This document shows positions 23,912-36,400 of a stretch of DNA of 64,000 bases, piece by piece (position 1 is the stretch's first letter; every line of letters starts with the position of its first letter). Both the position numbers and the translations under genes were made by a program. The stretch comes from Pohlia nutans (taxonomy: Eukaryota; Streptophyta; Bryopsida; Bryales; Mniaceae), in NCBI GenBank assembly GCA_022496805.1, contig CM040092.1, forward strand, positions 19,114,113 through 19,178,112, written 5' to 3'. The notes beneath the pieces are model-generated. The model was not told where the DNA came from. It saw nothing but the letters and a program-made list of their open reading frames with translations, and did no database searches.

Positions 23912-26900
23912 TTAGGCCCATTGTCCTTCAATGAGCGGTCTGATGAGATGCTTGTGGTGCTTGGGCCCGGTCACCAAATACTGGATGAGCTCATCCGGGG
24001 CTTCCACGGTCAAGGGGTCGTGGTTATGGAAGCTGAGGTCAGCTCCCAACTCAGCATCCACGTCATCATGCGCGGACAGGAGAATGAATTCCACGCCTTC
24101 GTAGTTAAGCAGATCTGGAGGGTCGGCTGGCAGGAACCGTCTGGACCCGATTCGGCCCTGCAAATGGGCCGGTAAAAAGGCCCTGCGCTTGCTTCCCACA
24201 CCGGTGCTTGCTGCTGGCGCTGGCTGCTCTGGATTTTTTATCTGTCAATCGTACATGAATCAACACAATGAAGCGCATTTTCTATACCTTTCCAACGGTA
24301 TATCATACGCTTCCTAATTCCAAAAATTGCACTCATAGTGAACAAATGAAGATTTTGCACTTGTGCAGTCCAGAAATTGGTGGTCTAAAAGACTGCACAT
24401 GACAAACTTGTGCAGTTTTTTTTTTTACCAAGTTTTCTTATAGTGTCCTGATTCCAATTGACACTTTCTTGGCCTTCAATTAGCAAGTTCAGTGTAAACA
24501 TGACTTGGCTAACAATCTCTATAATCACTATTCTTTAAATAAAAATGGAATTCTCTACTGTCCCTTCAATAGTGGTGTATAACTTTTTACTTTAAATGAT
24601 TGTATAAGAAAAATTCAAACAATCTGATCTCAAGAGAGTTTGACTCTTGTGCTCCTTCAGTCTGGAAATAACTATCCTAGTTTTTTGTTTTTTGCAACTT
24701 AACACTTTTTTTTTTTGGCTTGTCTCAGTACTCAAAAAATGGTCTATCTTTAATAGAAGTATGTAGTTTTTGTGTCACTCTCATTATCTGCCCCGTTTGA
24801 AGTGGGTAAGGCTCACGTTTGAAGTATAAAGTTATATAGAACAAATATGTTGGGAAAACAAAATGCCAAAAACTAAGACAATTATTTCCGGACAGAGGGA
24901 GTAGTACTCAAAGTGAGATCTAGAGTGGCCATTCAAGATCTAGCATAATTTCCTCATAATGAGAGCACACTGGTTAAAATAACTTATAGTATCCTCTACC
25001 TTGATTGGTACCAGCAACAAACAATTATAGCTCTTCTGGAAGGATGTTGAGTTTAACTAAACCTGGATGACGAAGGAAGCCTGGGGTTCGATGTTGAGTG
25101 CGTCTTGTGGCTCATGCTTTCTGTGCGGCCCAGGATTCTCCAGTTTGTAGATTAGGTGGGTGCTTGTTCTCACCGCCGTGTGATGTCGGACAAGGCTGTA
25201 TACCCCTTCACCAACAGGTCTTGCAACTGCGTTTGCTTTCTCACCCTGGACTGCATCTGATTCAGTACTCTCTGCACAACATAACCACTGTAAATATCAA
25301 TTTAATTGTGACAATTTTAAGTCTCTACTCATGATTCAAAGGAAATCTATGGAATACAAAATTTTGTTACATTTACTAGATCATAATGCCAAAAATCACA
25401 TTGCTGAAGCCACAAACCATGTAACCGATGCCAAAGACCATGTAGCCGAAGCCAAGGTGGTGCCTGCAGGACCGCACCCCGGCATCTACCCTCCATAATA
25501 ATGACACTCCACAATATGATACATTTCGGTCTGTGGCTTCGGCAATATGGTCTTTGGCTTCAGCAATGTGGCCTTTGGCTTCGGCAATGTCGTCTTTGGC
25601 TTCGGCAATTTGGATTTTGACATTATGATTTAGTAAATTATGTAACAAATTGTATTCCATGGAAAAGGACTCTACACATAAGATCTTCCAAACCAACATG
25701 TACTTATGGCAGAGTTGTACACTGTTGCATCATTTTTAAGCGAAGATACTCACCATCGTTAAGGACTTTCTGAATGTCAGCAGGGTTAGTGGTCACGAGT
25801 TCGACGAACCCCCAGAACGGACTGGTGTGATTCGGCGATGGAAGGTGTTTCCTTCCCATCACCAAGTACCGAAACAAAGGTTTCTTTCCTATTCCCACTC
25901 TCTGCAGAATGAAACCCGGTCCAAGTCAGTCCCTTCGCAACGGTGCAGACACATGGACTTGAATTTAACCCCTAAAGGACCAAGGATTCATGGTTTTAAA
26001 ATGTCAAATTCAATTGATCATATTGTGAAAAATATGATTTAGATGAGACCAAATTTCATATCACCAGAATAAGTGAAGAACATTGCATGTGTTGGTTCAA
26101 TAAATTTGAAAAAAAAGAAATCCGCATAGGACCTACTCAAAACTGCTAAAAAAACATGAGGTTCAATTTTGGCTTCTTGGTCCTTTAGGGGTTAAAATCC
26201 AAAGTTGGGTGATGGTGACACAGGTTTCGAAAGAGCTTTCCTTTGTCCAGTTTCATCATACCTCAGTGCCATGGCCACCTGCACCAACAGTTTTGTAAGG
26301 GAGGAATTTTCTGTGTTCGTGCTCATCCGTCAATTTTAGACCACCATGGACTGTGCTGTCATGTAAATTCTCTAAATGAGCCTCCCAATCTCGCTCCGCC
26401 TCCATTGCTGCCTTCACCCCGGTTTTAGGAGATTGGTGGGATTCTTCCTCTTCTTTCGCCCTGAATTTCCCTTCCTTTCCTGAATTTGACATATGCAACG
26501 TCACTAAACATATCAGAGAATCTATACCAGTAACATTCAGCTGTTTTGAGTAGCTTCCATTAGTAAAATGGAATTCAATTTTTTGCCCAGGATTCCATCA
26601 CACTATAATATATATTAATTGGATATCGTATGAATAAGTATTGTAGTAGGATCCCAATCAAAAGCCTATCTATCCTTAACCCTTAAAGGACCAAGAAGCC
26701 CAAGCTGGGCTTTATGGTTTTTTTAGCATTTTTAGTCGCATCTAAATTGATCATTTTATGATTTAGTTGATCGTATGATCTCAAACAGGTGTGAACAGAG
26801 ATACCTGAGTCCGAGCTTTGCTTTTCCTCGACCTTCTTCTCGGCCTCCTCAGGTCGCAGTACAATGTAGAGACGCTGCACATCTTCCTTGGTCTCAACTC

Positions 26901-27614
26901 CTGCTCTGGGTTTGTAGAAGAAATATATCTCTCCTTTTTCCTGCAAATCGAGTATTCATATATGCCGTTTTGTGTTAACTCGTGAGCCACAATACTTACA
27001 CCATAACAGCTTCCTGAAGCACCATGATCTGCACGCCTAATAATAATCTTTACAACAGTTTAGATCGACTTAGCATCTTTGTTGGGTATTTCTAATCTTG
27101 AAGATGCACTGACCCCGAAGTCGATACAAAATCTTATCGTCAGTAGGCACAGGACACTACAAGGAACGAAGAAATCACATAGAGCTCCAATCAGTTTGTT
27201 TTCAAAAATGGATAGAAGCTCCACATACAAAAATCGATACAAAATTCACCGTATCAAAATGTATTCCTCAGCAGGCACATCAAGAGACATGCCATGGAAA
27301 ATGTGTCAAGCTGGTCTATACCAAAAATTCTCAATTCTGTTTCATGACTTCTTGATGGGACCTTGTTGGAGGGTTACAGTGCACCGTCTCTATAATCAGG
27401 GTATTAAACGTTCCACAGCTATTGCAGCCTAAGATAACAAAACCTAAAGAATTTCATACCTGTATGCTCTTGAACCGAAATATCAAAACGCTCAAAAAAG
27501 AAAGCATCAGAACTTCTGTGAGCATCAGAAAGAAAGACAAATGATTACCTGAACCTCATAAGCTTCACCCCGGATATCCACCGGCAAGCCTATTATGGGC
27601 GCGTGGCTCACCAT
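23912..27614 (-). CDS. Conserved plant protein of unknown function, multi-exon
   Basis: I could place exons, in transcription order, at 27614-27549 (MVSHAPIIGLPVDIRGEAYE), 26940-26805 (GEIYFFYKPRAGVE and VQRLYIVLRPE), 26479-26262 (charged, with HGTE at its end), 25901-25754 (LVMGRKHLPSP, FWGFVELVTT), 25271-25063 (ARPVGEGVYSLVRHH, THLIYKLENP) and 24241-23912 (IKNPEQPAP, AHLQGRIGSRRFLPADPPD, LNYEGVEFILL), each bounded by AG and GT. The stop follows EGQWA. These blocks match a single-copy-type family that I know only as uncharacterised in land plants, with no enzymatic motif. One small exon between 27549 and 26940 is probably missing from this model. Introns hold TTAA elements and a 21-base repeat. 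No membrane segment or targeting peptide is evident. The head of the gene faces the tail of the demethylase gene 1.6 kb away, same strand. Confidence 0.8.
24242..25062 (-). other. Last intron of the unknown plant gene
   Basis: AT-rich intron. Near 24888 it has CCGGACAGAGGGAGTAGTAC, a lone Stowaway-type end whose partner I could not find. Confidence 0.5.
25380..25640. repeat. GCCAAAGACCAT-type repeat insertion in an intron
   Basis: A 21-base unit like TTTGGCTTCGGCAATGTGGC occurs about four times at 25530-25610 and in inverted form at 25395-25455, on either side of the dispersed repeat seen at 19418. It lies in an intron of the unknown plant gene, so the minus-strand ORF it creates (IAEAKD repeats) is not expected to be coding. 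Confidence 0.65.
25965..26195. mobile_element. TTAA-bounded element, GGACCAAG family, full copy a
   Basis: TTAA at 25965-25968 and 26192-26195. Left end CCCCTAAAGGACCAAGGATT, right end the complement of CCCCTAAAGGACCAAGAAGC. 231 bases, non-coding, in an intron of the unknown plant gene. Other copies: 29986-30222, 37858-38093, 41640-41869, partials at 26676 and 34214. Confidence 0.85.
26676..26804. mobile_element. GGACCAAG-family TTAA element, truncated
   Basis: Starts TTAACCCTTAAAGGACCAAG and continues with the other end's inner sequence (AGAAGCCCAAGCTGGGC), so it is an internally deleted or one-ended copy. It abuts the 3' splice-donor side of the exon ending at 26805. Confidence 0.6.
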
Positions 27615-27971
27615 TGCTCTTGAAATCTAAACCAGACAGATCATATAATTTGTACCTTCAATGTGAGTTCCCTTTCTTCAAATGTCCGGACTACTAACAC
27701 ACGATCGAACCCAAACAATATGGAGCCTGCTGCAGAAAATGCATGGTTCGCTCGATGGCGAAACGGTTGGGTGTCACGAGACGGAAGATAACTTACCACA
27801 GAATTGATCAGTGACAGGACCGAGTTCCCCTGGAAGTTCCCAACTATACTGTGAAGCTTTGGATCACATGAGTACAAAAACAATACTCTACATAAACATG
27901 CTTGCTGATAAGGCAGTGATGTTCTTGCTGCAAGACTGCACATATCAAGAAGCAAATCTGTTGCAAGAAGG

Positions 27972-28230
27972 GAATGGCCTGATATGGGTACCACTTTTAC
28001 GCGCCTCACATAGTGTGACTTATTTTATCTTATTTTATTTTATAGTGGGACTTTACTGCGTCTCATTTTATGTGTACTAGAAATTCCGTCTTTAACACCA
28101 TGTATATAGTTGCAGCCATGGTGCTCATAACACCCTCTAATTTTTGTAACTTTTCAATGTTTTTTTCTTACCAAAAAGATATTTCTTGAAAATCACACTA
28201 TTTTTGGGGGGTACCCATATCAAGCCATCA
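27972..28230. mobile_element. Inverted-repeat element with TGATATGGGTACC ends
   Basis: Left GAATGGCCTGATATGGGTAC, right the complement of GATGGCTTGATATGGGTACC. The same end motif bounds the larger foldback at 13211-15312. About 259 bases, non-coding. Confidence 0.5.
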
Positions 28231-28716
28231 CCCAAGAGGTAGCACCCAAGAATCGGCCATGGCTACCGTATTCCTAATCAAGAAAAGCCATCCTAGGTTA
28301 GAGGCAGCAAAATTTTTTGTGGCTATATATCGCCAACTTACTATTTGAAAAATGAGCTTGCCATGTTGCTGTAGGAAAAAATTGGGTAAAAAAATAGAGT
28401 ATATTGCCATAATCTTCCCTTATCATTGTCAACAATTCTATAGAAATCTATGTATTTGTAGTTAAAAAATTGTAAACCGCCGAAAGAACAAAAAAAATGT
28501 TGTCTATTTTTCAAGTTTCAATTTTCAAATTGCCAAAGGGGCTCCCTTGAAGAAATGAACCGGTCGTCTATGAACCGGAGCCATGTAGCTTATGAGCTTT
28601 ACATGGTACATGCGCCAAGAGAAAACGAAGCTGATGGAGTTCAAGACCTCTCTAATGTGACGTATTTGAGATGTTGGTCTTCAAGTCTCTGCTTGGAAAC
28701 ATGCCGTTGTATCCAC

Positions 28717-28788
28717 TCTTTTGCCCATTTTTCCTAGTGTAAAAGTAGCTATCTTTTGCCCATTTTTCCTAGTGTAAAAGTAGCTACT
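28717..28788. repeat. 36-base tandem duplication
   Basis: CTTTTGCCCATTTTTCCTAG plus TGTAAAAGTAGCTA occurs twice in a row. Confidence 0.85.
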
Positions 28789-29228
28789 CCCAAAATAAGG
28801 TAAGATTCTAGCAAAAAAAAATGTTTGGCCGGTCACATGCCATAACCTAGGGCCTTTTTACACTAAGATTCAGGCCTAATCTGATGTGCAAATGGGCTCA
28901 AATACTCACTTGTCATTGGTCGAAAAGCCATTCTTTCAGTTGGTTACGGTAGTACTACAGAGAAGGTCCAAATTACGAGCAGTAAGACGACCTTCTGGTT
29001 CCACTTGAGCAATGTCAGAATTGAAGCTGGCGCATTGTTGAAGGAAAGTGGGAATCGCTTGCAAGTTTTGTTGGAAATCGACCAAGTTTTGCTGTCTATC
29101 TGAGCATATTCATGAAAGCTACAGTAGCCTAACGAAACAGCAGGTGTGCTCATTTGTACACAAAAGTCTTGATACATTGTTGTAAGTTCAATGTGCCTGG
29201 AATCTACTCTTTAAACCGGGAAACACTC

Positions 29229-32200
29229 TCAAGTCTTAGTGTTTTTCACGGACGCGCTTCTCACGATAGATTTAGTGGGCTGAAAGTGCAATCTGTGCAC
29301 CAATGGTTTGGGTGCACGTGTCACACGGTCGAACCCCCTCACACAAACGTAACCTGTGCCACCCATACAAAATAGCGAACGTGCTTGTATCAAGAGTTTT
29401 GACAATTAATTATTAGTTCAGATAACACGAATCTTAACGTTACAAACGAAATAATGTAGCTCTGTAGTAGATTGCTTAAGAGCTCAGAGACAAGATTTTT
29501 CACTTGGACGTACCTCGCCAGAAGCATGCTTGAATCTCTTCTGTAGTCATACCTGTCCATGAGAGAGAATAACTTCAAAGGTCATTAATTGTTGACAGAA
29601 TGCCAAGCTATCACAGTGTAAGTGCAGCTAATACGAAATAATTAGGATGAATTATTAAAATGGGAATTTGGAAAGCCAAGAGCACCTCTCATTATGCTCG
29701 TTACAGATGTGCCGAAGTACACAAATCGGCGACGAAGATTCCACAGCAGTACCCGTGGAACTAGTATAGGCTGCAAACTGCTTGCGTGGTCTGCAAAAAC
29801 CTGCAGGTATTTTAAGTTCGTTATATTCTTTCTTTGAAAGCCGGCACAATTTCACTTTTGTCATTTACCGTATTCAATATGGCTATTTCAGGAACTTTCA
29901 GACACCATCATAAAGAGAATCTTCTACATCATTCATGGCCATATGATGACTGATCATATGGAGAAGATTCACCTTATGATGATGTTTAACCCTTAAAGGA
30001 CCAAGGATTCATGGTTTTAAAATGACAAATTTAATTAATCATATTGTGAAAAATGTAATGCAGATGGGACCAAATTTTATATCACTGGAATCAGTGAAGA
30101 ACATTGCATGTGTTGGTCAAAAAAGAAAGAAATTTGAACAAAATGAAGTCCACATAGGACCTACTCAAAACTGCTCAAAAAACATGAGACCCAATTTGGG
30201 CTTCTTGGTCCTTAGGGGTTAAACTTTTCTGAAACAATCTAATTTTAATTAAAAAAAACCCATGTTAACACCTCGGGGGGTGCACTCTACATTATGTTTG
30301 AGAATCACGTGCGTTCATGACCCCTTCTAAAAACCCCCTATATACGAGAGGCTATATGTCTAAAATACCTTTGTATACAGATTTATTTCGTTTTAAAAAT
30401 ATGTTTAGTGTAAGTATACGTGAATATTTTCAGTTCTAAATGTGTTTATTGTATATATACGTAATACGGTACTATTTAAATTAATACCCCTTCTGTGCAC
30501 TCACGTATACTCGTACATATTTAGTACAGTGCACCCCCCGAGGTTAACACTCATGTTGATGCATTCACATAAGAAACCACTTCAAGGAAAATGCTCTTAC
30601 CCCAAGATAATGTATTTAATCACATGCAAAGTAGTTGCAAACCATAGATAGAGACGAGCAAAGGAGACGACAGTTGGACTCGTTGAGGCCATACTTCATT
30701 GGTTTGAAAATAGGTCCCATTGAGAGGGAAACTGCCCTGCATGGCGGTTCTACAAGGCACCTGTCATACACAAATGACCACGACCTGCTTCAGTGTAACC
30801 GGATTTCTAACATTGCCATTCATGAGCAAATGGTAATAAATTTCAAACATTTCATGAAATGATCCTTCGAAATCCTAGAAATCCAGTGCACAAACCAGAT
30901 TCTCTTAACGCCATAACATTCAGTAGTGAACAGAGTTATATGCTTAGAATATGTTAATGTATGCTTTTTCAGGCTCACAACCTCACACATGTCAGGTTGG
31001 AAATTCAAGGAAGTGAGGCCACAAGTGACAACAGATAAACAAATTAATTTTTATGATGTGTGTCTGTATGTGCAAGTTTAGTACTTTGGCACATTTAAAC
31101 AAGTTCTATTCCAAATGTAATGCCCTGAGGGATATTTTATAACGGGATTCGTGGGGGCCTCACGACGCGGGAGTTCCCCCCAAGAATGTGGGAGGTCAAA
31201 ATATCGTCGCGGGAGGCCCTCCCACATTCTTGGAGGGCAAAACCTCGTGAGATTTACAAATTTTCCGGCGACAATGAAGTTGGATGAAGCCAGAAGAAAT
31301 CAAAAGGCAACCCCCAGGAGAGCTACTGAATGTGATGGCATGTTAGTTCGTGCATACCAGAAGAGTGGCTTTAATACTTTCTTCGTCGCTGGAGGATGTG
31401 AAGCCGACCTCCTCGTTGTCGTCGTTTATGTTTGGTATGGATTCGGGCACCTCATCTTGAATCATGAAGACACCAAAAGGATTATCTACCTTGGAAAAAA
31501 TAAGCTTATTATTTCATTTCCCCACAGGGCTTTCAAAATAAAGCGTTGGCAGTACAGATACACACAGAGATAGTCAAAAGCAAGCAACTGGTGAGTAATA
31601 TACTTAGTTCCAGGGATTGACAAACCTGGACTCCAAATGGCGAGCAGATAATAACATGGGTCATCAGCTTCTCTGACATCCATCTGTTTTCATAGGCATT
31701 GCTAATGTCTGTAAGCTCAAATCTTGAAAAAAAGCTTTACATAACGCAGTACAGTCGGGTACAACATGGGTACAAATTTTATTGTAAGCATTGAAAGTAG
31801 GTAGATCCTATATCAAGCGGCCGCATTGGTTCTGAAGATTGCAAATATGGTAAGAAAAAATTCCTATCAATAGAGGACTAGAGTAGGAATGTCCTATATG
31901 GGTGCCATATCGAGCACATTACAATTTAGGGAAGGGACTCTGTTTTTATGAGGGAGGGGTCAAAAATTTGTAAGCAACTTGTACCCGACTGTACATACGA
32001 AAGCCTAAGGCATAAAAGACCTAGTACTCTAAGATGTGTAAGTTGAGAAACAGGGATTACCGACCCCTTCGAGAAGAGGATGGTTATCAGGTAGTTCGTA
32101 CCTGCAGGTCATCATACCACACATTGTCAATCTCAGCCTTAAAGTGTCGGTGACAGTTGGCAGTTTTAACAATGTTTCAATTCAGTAAGCGCGTTGTGAT

Positions 32201-33402
32201 TCTCAGGCCACATCCGATCAAGCGTAATGACACTATCAATACGACAATGTGCAGAGAAAAAAAGGGTTTCAGTCAAGAGACAGCATCATCAAGAGAATAT
32301 TTCTTCTGGTTCATGGGGAGGTCTCCTTATGTTTACAGTGATCATCCATATGAGATATGGTGAGGCCTCCAAATGACCACTATGACCGTAGGGAGACCTC
32401 ATGGATCATGGGAAAGATCCTCTTTATAATGTTGTCTAAAATTTCCTAATACAGTCTAATATTTTTACAAAAAACCCTGTTAGAACTTTTTGTTAATCGA
32501 ATAGCCACTTTTGCAGGCAAAACACGCAGCTACACATGCTTATTCCTGTAGTAACAGGCATCCTATGGTTAAGAGGCCCAAACTGTGATTTTTTTTGTCT
32601 GGAGACAATTTAGCATTTTTGCTACTATTTCATGGCTTGAAGAGCAATCCAGGCTCCTTGGATGCTCTTTTCATAGGTAATACCAGGGTAATGCACATGT
32701 GCTACCTAGGTGCTACTTAGGCAATACTTGGGTGATACCTAGGTTTAAAAGAGGCTACACATCTTGACTCCATGTAGGAAATCTGGCTATCATTCCTTCT
32801 TTTTTTTACAAAAATCCTTTGTATCAATTAGCCAGCCCAAATTTTATGCAGAAATTTGGCTAAAATTAGCAACAACAAAAAAATCACTGGTGCAAAGAAT
32901 TGTAGCTCTTACACGTAGTGAACGGTCCGAAGGCGTTCGATATTCTTCAGCTTTGGAACAGGTAGAAACGTAGCTTCACGAGGTAACAATACAACCTCCC
33001 TTGAGGATGCATCGTTAATTGAAACAATACAATTGCTCCCCAGCTCCTCCTCACTACTGTCAACTATCATGGGTGCCGAGTTGATCACCTCGGGCTGATC
33101 ATGTACAGGTGTCTCCAAATCTGTCATGTCCATCTCCTGTACAATTTCTGATTCGACTTTGCAAGAATTTTGATCAAGATGCTGTATTTCTTTTCGTTCC
33201 TGAATCTCCTGTATAAACAATTCCATCATTGTCTCCTGCACTATTTCTTCTACAGAAAACGGGTAATCCTCTATATCAAACTCCGACATGTAGTCTGCTT
33301 CTGATTCCGGGGTCACTGGCTCCTCAATTATGGGTTGACAATACTGAGATATGCACATACTTGGCTGTGCAGCCTTGGCCAATGGAAGAGCACCTTCGTC
33401 CC
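29229..33402 (-). CDS. Demethylase exons for the C-terminal RRM-like domain
   Basis: 33402-32913 contains CQPIIEEPVTPESEADYM and VPKLKNIERLRTVH. 32101-32065 gives YELPDNHPLLEG. 31683-31626 gives READDPCYYLLAIWSP. 30760-30695 gives VPCRTAMQGSFPLNGTYFQT. 29800-29686 gives VFADHASSLQPI and RRRFVYFGTSV. 29552-29514 gives MTTEEIQACFWRG. 29353-29229 gives YVCVRGFDRVTRAPKPL and the stop. The segment expected between 31626 and 30760, with the family's CXXC-type cysteines, was not found. A short exon with LALPPPEESS also lies near 33590-33620. Confidence 0.88.
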
Positions 33403-36400
33403 CTGCTTCTCAGAAACACACAACCGTATGTGAGGTTCGAAATTTGATTTCCACGTCAGATTTTTGAGAGGACCACGTCACCCTAAACCAATCACAAGAT
33501 GACATGTGGCACAAGGTGGATTAATTTATGTCGAAACTGACCGTGACGTAGGGTACTTCCGGGTGGAAGCGCGAGTGTAACACCACCACCTGATGATTCC
33601 TCTGGAGGGGGAAGAGCTAGCTTGGCACTGCCATTATGTCACCACCAAAACAAAAAAACCAGAAATCAGTGATCGCCCCAAGAATACGAACTAATGAATT
33701 TCATACTGAAGAAAGTTTTCATTAAAAATAGATTCTTTCAGAAACTTAGACACCATAAAGAGAATCTTCTCCATGATTCATGAGGAGGTCTGCTTATGGC
33801 TACAATGATCACACAGAGGCTTCCCCATGATACATAAGGAGGCCTCTACATAGAGAGACCTCGAAGATTCTCTTTACTATGCTGTCTCAAAGTTACTGAA
33901 ATAATTTTACTGCAGTAGACGTCAGTTTGTACTGACAAAATTAACAAAGAAGGCTTTGAAAATATGATTTGTACATCTCAAATAAAGTAACTTGGTTTTG
34001 AAAGCAACACCAAGTAGTAGAGTCGTTCTAGTTTTTTACTGGTAATAATATTTTTTTCATAGTGTGATTCAAACAACAGAAGATGAAAAAAAAATCCATT
34101 TTTGAGTGAATGAAATCATTGAAAATCATCAATTGTTTTGAAAGTAGGATGGCATTGCTAAATTATAAACCAACGTACATGTATTTAGACGAATAAATGA
34201 TGTTTCATTCATATTAACCCCTAAAGGACTAAGTAGTCCCAATTGGGCCTCACGTTTCTATATCATTTTTGAATAGGTACTAGGTGGACTTCCTAATGAA
34301 GAGATTTGACAAATGTCTAAATTGCATGGGTAATATTAGTATAGATTTCACCAACGTAATTGTACCAAACAATGTAGCAAAAATAGGCAATTGAAGGATG
34401 AGACACCGACGAGGACCTGGCAAGGGCGCTGGCGAAGTGCTTGCAGTCCGATCGCATGGGGCAGGCATTACAATTGGGCTTACTTTTGGTGCAAAATACC
34501 TAAACACAAGCAGTATATCCTGGCATGTCAGACGCATTCATACATTCCTGGCATTTTAAAACATTTCTAAAACCACACCGTTGGGGCAATCTCAATGTTC
34601 TGGAGTTTCGTACCATTTGGGGATGACATAAGAGTTATCCGTAAAGTCACCTTAAGTTTAAAGAATCTACCATGAATTTTGCTTTAATATATTTTTAATT
34701 GTTCACTCCAAATAGTTAAAAGGTATGGAAGATATTGGTGGTTTATCATTATTAGGTGTGTAAGAGCTTGGTGGTCTTTAAACTCATGGAAAACTTTTTT
34801 GGGCATCAAAATAGGAGCAAGAGAAATTAAACTTTTGGTTAGGATATTGCTAACCTTTCCAAATGTAATCAGCTGATAGTGTAACTCATACCTGCATGAT
34901 CAACCCACTTTAAAGAATGAATAATTATATATATATATTCCTGCTCTAGATGGATGAAAAAATGAATGTTGCTCCACTTCTCAGCTATCACATATTCAAG
35001 TGCAGGGCAAAAGCTGCACAAACTTGATTGAAGTACCAACAGTGGAAGTTAGCAACGATTTCTTACTCACAAAGTCTGCTGGTCAAGGGTGCACAATCGG
35101 GGCCACAGGTACTTCTGAATAGTTGTTTGGACGGGATACCTGCATTTTTTGAAACGACAAAATAAAGCAGCTGTAGGAACAGACCTAAAAATATAATCAA
35201 AATTTGAGCAAGGACTTCACCGAGTTCATCAGGAATTTAGGACCCCATGGATTTTAAACAATTTCCGTGCAACATACAATATTTCATGGGTTTGTACATT
35301 TTTCGCACGGATTTCACACTAATTCCGCATGGATTCTGCACTGTGTAAGATAACAAAAAGAGTGAATGTAGAAGTCGTGCGGATTCAGTGCAGAATTAGT
35401 GTGAAATCCGTGCAGAATCCGTGCGAAAAATGTACGAACCCATGAAATATCGGATGTCGCACGGAAATCGTTAAAAATCAGTGAGGTCCAAAATTCCTAA
35501 TGTTCTAAAGGACTGTTCAACTCTTCACAATAAACAGTTTCATTGCTTGAAATCATAAACACGATTGCAATTTGGCTTAATGTCTCACAGTTCTAGCACA
35601 TGCAGCTGTAGTTCCTCCGGTAGTGGTTCCAACGGAACCCAACCGAGTCTCACACAAATACGTCCCACATTTGTATCCACCTGGTAAGATGAATGTAACT
35701 ATGCAATTCATGAAAAGTGCACCAGAAGAAATACGGTCGATTTGCACTTATAAAAATAGAATCATCCTTGGAAAAACAAGCAGGAGATCAAAGATCAGTT
35801 GTGCACTCACAGGAAACGCAAGGTGATGGAGTGAAAGGAGGCGTATGCATTCTACACTCTTCAAGCCTAGCCCATGAACGCTAGTAAGAAATTCCCTGCC
35901 AAACAAGATCATGTTAGCAGCATAACAGTAACTGCTTATTTTAAAGACATCGAAGTCACAATGTTAAAAATTCAAACGGTATCGAATTGCTACGAGTATT
36001 CAAACAGAAAACTAGCAAAAATAAATTCTTACTTGGCATCATCACTTGGAATTGAACGCAGCCATTCCAAGTTGATTGCTCCTTGCTCCAGTCGAAGTCT
36101 TTCCAAGAAGCCCTGCCAAACAAGATGTATGCCAATTTGTGTGTGCTCCAACCGGTCTTATGGATTGTTGTATTGTGAAAGAAATTTGTTAAAAGCGCGT
36201 GTGACTTTTGAAAAGTGCTAAATAATAATCAAGTAACTTTTGCTAAAAAATTATCATCAAAGATATTGGGAAGGGGGTGGACAGTTGTCTACCCCTTCCA
36301 GCTTTTATTACCATGTTAGAAGCACAATGAACGCAATATTGAAAGTTGTATAGACGAAATGGGATAGTAAGGTAGAAAATAGTGCATATAGCTTTGAGTA

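Larger units (their letters stand above)
27615..29228. other. Intergenic region between the unknown plant gene and the demethylase
   Basis: Downstream of the demethylase stop (29229) and upstream of the start at 27614. Holds a small inverted-repeat element at 27972-28230 and a 36-base tandem duplication at 28717-28788. The minus ORF at 27641-28009 has no recognised motif and probably represents leader or promoter sequence. Confidence 0.55.

Noticed and set aside
24120..24200. Plus-strand ORF at 23921-24175 opposite the last exon of the unknown plant gene
   Set aside because: The minus strand carries the conserved family blocks (RRFLPADPPD, LNYEGVEF) and correct splice borders; the plus frame is a shadow.
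25376..25699. Minus-strand ORF with IAEAKD repeats
   Set aside because: It comes from a 21-base non-coding repeat inside an intron and lies outside the exons that match the gene family.
30264..30550. Classing the CTCGGGG element as a TTAA/piggyBac element
   Set aside because: The identical flank is the full 8 bases GTTAACAC, not just TTAA, and the ends do not start with CCC. hAT fits better.
31151..31573. 140-codon plus-strand ORF inside the demethylase gene
   Set aside because: It starts in a GC-rich hairpin, has no recognised domain and lies opposite intron sequence. The minus frame there reads an acidic stretch with a possible donor but no family match, so neither was called.
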